Shown: positions 62,433-64,000 of the stretch, one piece after another | Layout of the letters: every line of letters begins with the position of its first letter | Position numbering within the stretch: the first letter of the stretch is position 1 | Program-made: the position numbers and the translations under genes | NCBI GenBank assembly: GCA_965644315.1 | Contig: CBFFRQ010000056.1 | Coordinates: 434,001-498,000 of the forward strand | Origin: Caecitellus pseudoparvulus | Lineage: Eukaryota; Bigyra: Bicosoecida | Length of the DNA stretch: 64,000 nt | Direction: 5' to 3' | Notes under the pieces: generated by a model | Databases searched by the model: none | What the model was told of the DNA's origin: nothing | Seen by the model: only the letters and a program-made list of their open reading frames with translations

Positions 62433-64000
62433 TCAGAACTCCTGCGGCTCGTCTTCCTCCCCCTCCGATTTGGCCTCCACAGCCTCCAGCATGCCCATCA
62501 GTTCCTCCGCCGTGCTCAGACTCTCAGCCAGCTCCTGCTCCTTTGTTGCCAAGTACGCGGCAGACGCCTCCAGCTCTGCCTCCAGCTCTGCCACCCTGCT
62601 GCGAGCGGTCTGGGCCTCGGCGGCTGCAGCTTGCGTCGCAGCAGTCGCCTCTTCAGTCGCCTGCTTGGCAGCGGCCACCTCCTGCTGTGCACTGGCCACT
62701 TCAGCGGTCCGTGCTTCCAAGGCGCTTTGGGCCTTGGCCAGGAGCTTCTTGGCGGTGTCCAGGTCCTTCTTCGCAGCCGCCTCGCCCGCCTCCGCCGCCG
62801 CCAGTGCTTCCTGCAGGCTGGCTGCCTCAGCCCTGGCTTCTTCGCACGCAGTCTCAGCCCGCCCCTTGGCCAGTTCACTCTGTTTGGCAGCTTGCTTCGC
62901 AGCCTGCAGCTCAGTGCGGGCGGTTGCCAGGTCTGCCTTGATGCCAGAGTACTTGGCGTCGAATGCCTTGAACTCCTCTGCGAACTTGTGCAAGTGTGCG
63001 GACTTGGCCTCCAGCCGCTCCCGAGCACTGGCTGCTTCAGCTTTGGCTTCCTGCAGCCGACTGTCGGCCAGCACGGCGGCGGACGTGGTGTCCGTGCGCA
63101 GAGCAGTGAGCTCCGCCCGCACCTCCGCCAAGGCGTCTTCCGCCGCGTCAGCCCGAGCCGAGGCCTCGGTCGAGCTCGCAGCTGCGGACATGAGGCTGCG
63201 CTGGGCCTTGTCAGCGTCCGCCTTGTGCTGCTCTGCGGCAGCCTGAGCGGCAGACAGCTGGGCCTGCAGGGTCGCTGCCTGAGCCTCCAGCTCGCTCATG
63301 CGCCCTTCAGCTTTCTCCAGCAACGCACCAAAGCGGCCTCGCTCGGCAAGAGCACGCTCAGCTCGTGCGTTGGCAGCCTCAAACTCACTGCTCAGCGCCT
63401 CCAGCTGCTCCTGCAGTGCTGCCTTGTCGGCGTCCTCGCGAGAGCTCGCCTCTGCCTTGGCAGCACGCCGGGTCTCCAAGGCCACCTGCTTGCGAATGAC
63501 CTCCACCTGGGCCTCGGAATACTTTGGCAGGTGCCGAGCTGCACCTGGGCTCAGTGTGGCGCTGCTGGAGGGAGTGGACGTGGGCCGAGGGCGAGGCTTG
63601 TCCACGCCAACGCCAGCGACCTCGTCGCTTGGCTCAGCTGCATCACTTGCGTCACTTGGCGCAGCTTCCGCGGGCTGGCTTGAAGTCTGCGCAGTTCTTT
63701 CAGAGGAGACTGGTGGTGCAGCATGTGTCACTTGCAGCTGTGCAGTCAGAGATTGCGCATTGCTCACGCTTGCAGACGGCGCCAGGCTGCGCTTTGCGGA
63801 AGTTGACAGTGGCGCGCCTGCATTCGGGTCACGTGTCCCCAGCGTTGCAGGCGTGGACCGCTCACTTCCCGTGCTGGATTGCCCCGGTGTAGCAGAGGAG
63901 AGTGGAGTGCTACTATCCTGGCTGCGTTTGCGGCTTCGCCGGCGCCCTTTGGGGATCATGAAGACGATGCCATCGTCCACCTCAACTCCTGCCGTTGCGG
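62433..64000 (-). CDS. Long coiled-coil protein (gene runs off the right edge)
   Basis: The frame is open from the right edge to the stop at 62433, about 522 residues. No ATG precedes VEVDDGIVFMIPKGRRR inside the window, so the 5' end is probably outside; an internal start at MIPKGRRR is possible. Residues ~1-150 are Ser/Pro/Thr-rich with a basic patch (KGRRRSRKRS). From about residue 160 to ~510 the sequence is a continuous Ala/Glu/Lys heptad-type coiled coil (for example EKAEGRMSELEAQAATLQAQL, AKSAHLHKFAEEFKAFDAKY). It ends with an acidic EGEEDEPQEF. No motor or other enzyme domain is visible. A structural or tethering role (centrosomal, Golgi or cytoskeletal) is possible but not indicated by a specific motif. 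Confidence 0.75.
   Translation of the reverse strand, partial: ATAGVEVDDGIVFMIPKGRRRSRKRSQDSSTPLSSATPGQSSTGSERSTPATLGTRDPNAGAPLSTSAKRSLAPSASVSNAQSLTAQLQVTHAAPPVSSERTAQTSSQPAEAAPSDASDAAEPSDEVAGVGVDKPRPRPTSTPSSSATLSPGAARHLPKYSEAQVEVIRKQVALETRRAAKAEASSREDADKAALQEQLEALSSEFEAANARAERALAERGRFGALLEKAEGRMSELEAQAATLQAQLSAAQAAAEQHKADADKAQRSLMSAAASSTEASARADAAEDALAEVRAELTALRTDTTSAAVLADSRLQEAKAEAASARERLEAKSAHLHKFAEEFKAFDAKYSGIKADLATARTELQAAKQAAKQSELAKGRAETACEEARAEAASLQEALAAAEAGEAAAKKDLDTAKKLLAKAQSALEARTAEVASAQQEVAAAKQATEEATAATQAAAAEAQTARSRVAELEAELEASAAYLATKEQELAESLSTAEELMGMLEAVEAKSEGEEDEPQEF

Noticed and set aside
1-64000. Mobile elements, endogenous viral genes or CRISPR arrays
   Set aside because: No transposase, integrase, capsid or reverse-transcriptase motifs, terminal repeats or spacer arrays were seen; the only repeats are the coding minisatellite, the ankyrin units and the GT64 duplication.

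Overview
This 64 kb window is nuclear DNA from a very GC-rich, flagellated unicellular eukaryote. Splicing is plain: about 32 short introns, with donors mostly GTGCGT or GTGAGT and acceptors CAG, can be placed by eye. The genes are eukaryotic housekeeping genes: RNA polymerase III largest subunit, RNA polymerase II subunit RPB7, Integrator INTS11, anaphase-promoting complex APC2, and a 5S rRNA gene. An inner-arm axonemal dynein light chain (p28/DNALI1) implies a motile flagellum. High GC, long C/G homopolymers and large protist-only families would fit a heterotrophic flagellate such as a bicosoecid (Cafeteria-like) or another GC-rich protist. The species cannot be fixed from the sequence alone.

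Layout. 1-9.6 kb: the start of a long ankyrin-array protein running off the left edge, a small ankyrin protein with an acylation signal, a SANT-domain chromatin protein, and a TRIP4/ASC-1 homologue fused to an AlkB-like domain. 9.8-21 kb: an unrecognised acidic protein, the dynein light chain, an LYR-motif mitochondrial protein, a five-exon Cys-cluster protein, sepiapterin reductase, and a lysine-tailed nuclear protein. 21.6-30.2 kb: RPC1, INTS11, the 5S rRNA gene (a Pol III template lying 1.8 kb after the Pol III catalytic subunit), and a flavohemoglobin. 30.4-34 kb: a 1218-residue protein with fifteen copies of a 21-23 residue repeat. 34.3-57 kb: three members of an unrecognised multi-pass membrane family, interleaved with a 471-residue nuclear-looking protein, a single-pass membrane protein, a PDZ-like protein, APC2 and a Sec1-family (SCFD2-like) protein. 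57-60.5 kb: tandem GT64 exostosin-like glycosyltransferases with a nearly identical 709 bp block. 60.9-64 kb: a small RIIa-like protein, RPB7, and a long coiled-coil protein running off the right edge.

The genome is compact. Seven convergent gene pairs have stop codons only 12-59 bp apart. The most unusual finding is the TRIP4-AlkB fusion. In animals TRIP4 belongs to the ASCC complex, which partners with the demethylase ALKBH3; here an AlkB fold is fused directly to TRIP4 and appears to have lost its iron ligands. The second candidate for something undescribed is the three-gene membrane family, which has a conserved C-terminal signature and shared 5' intron positions.
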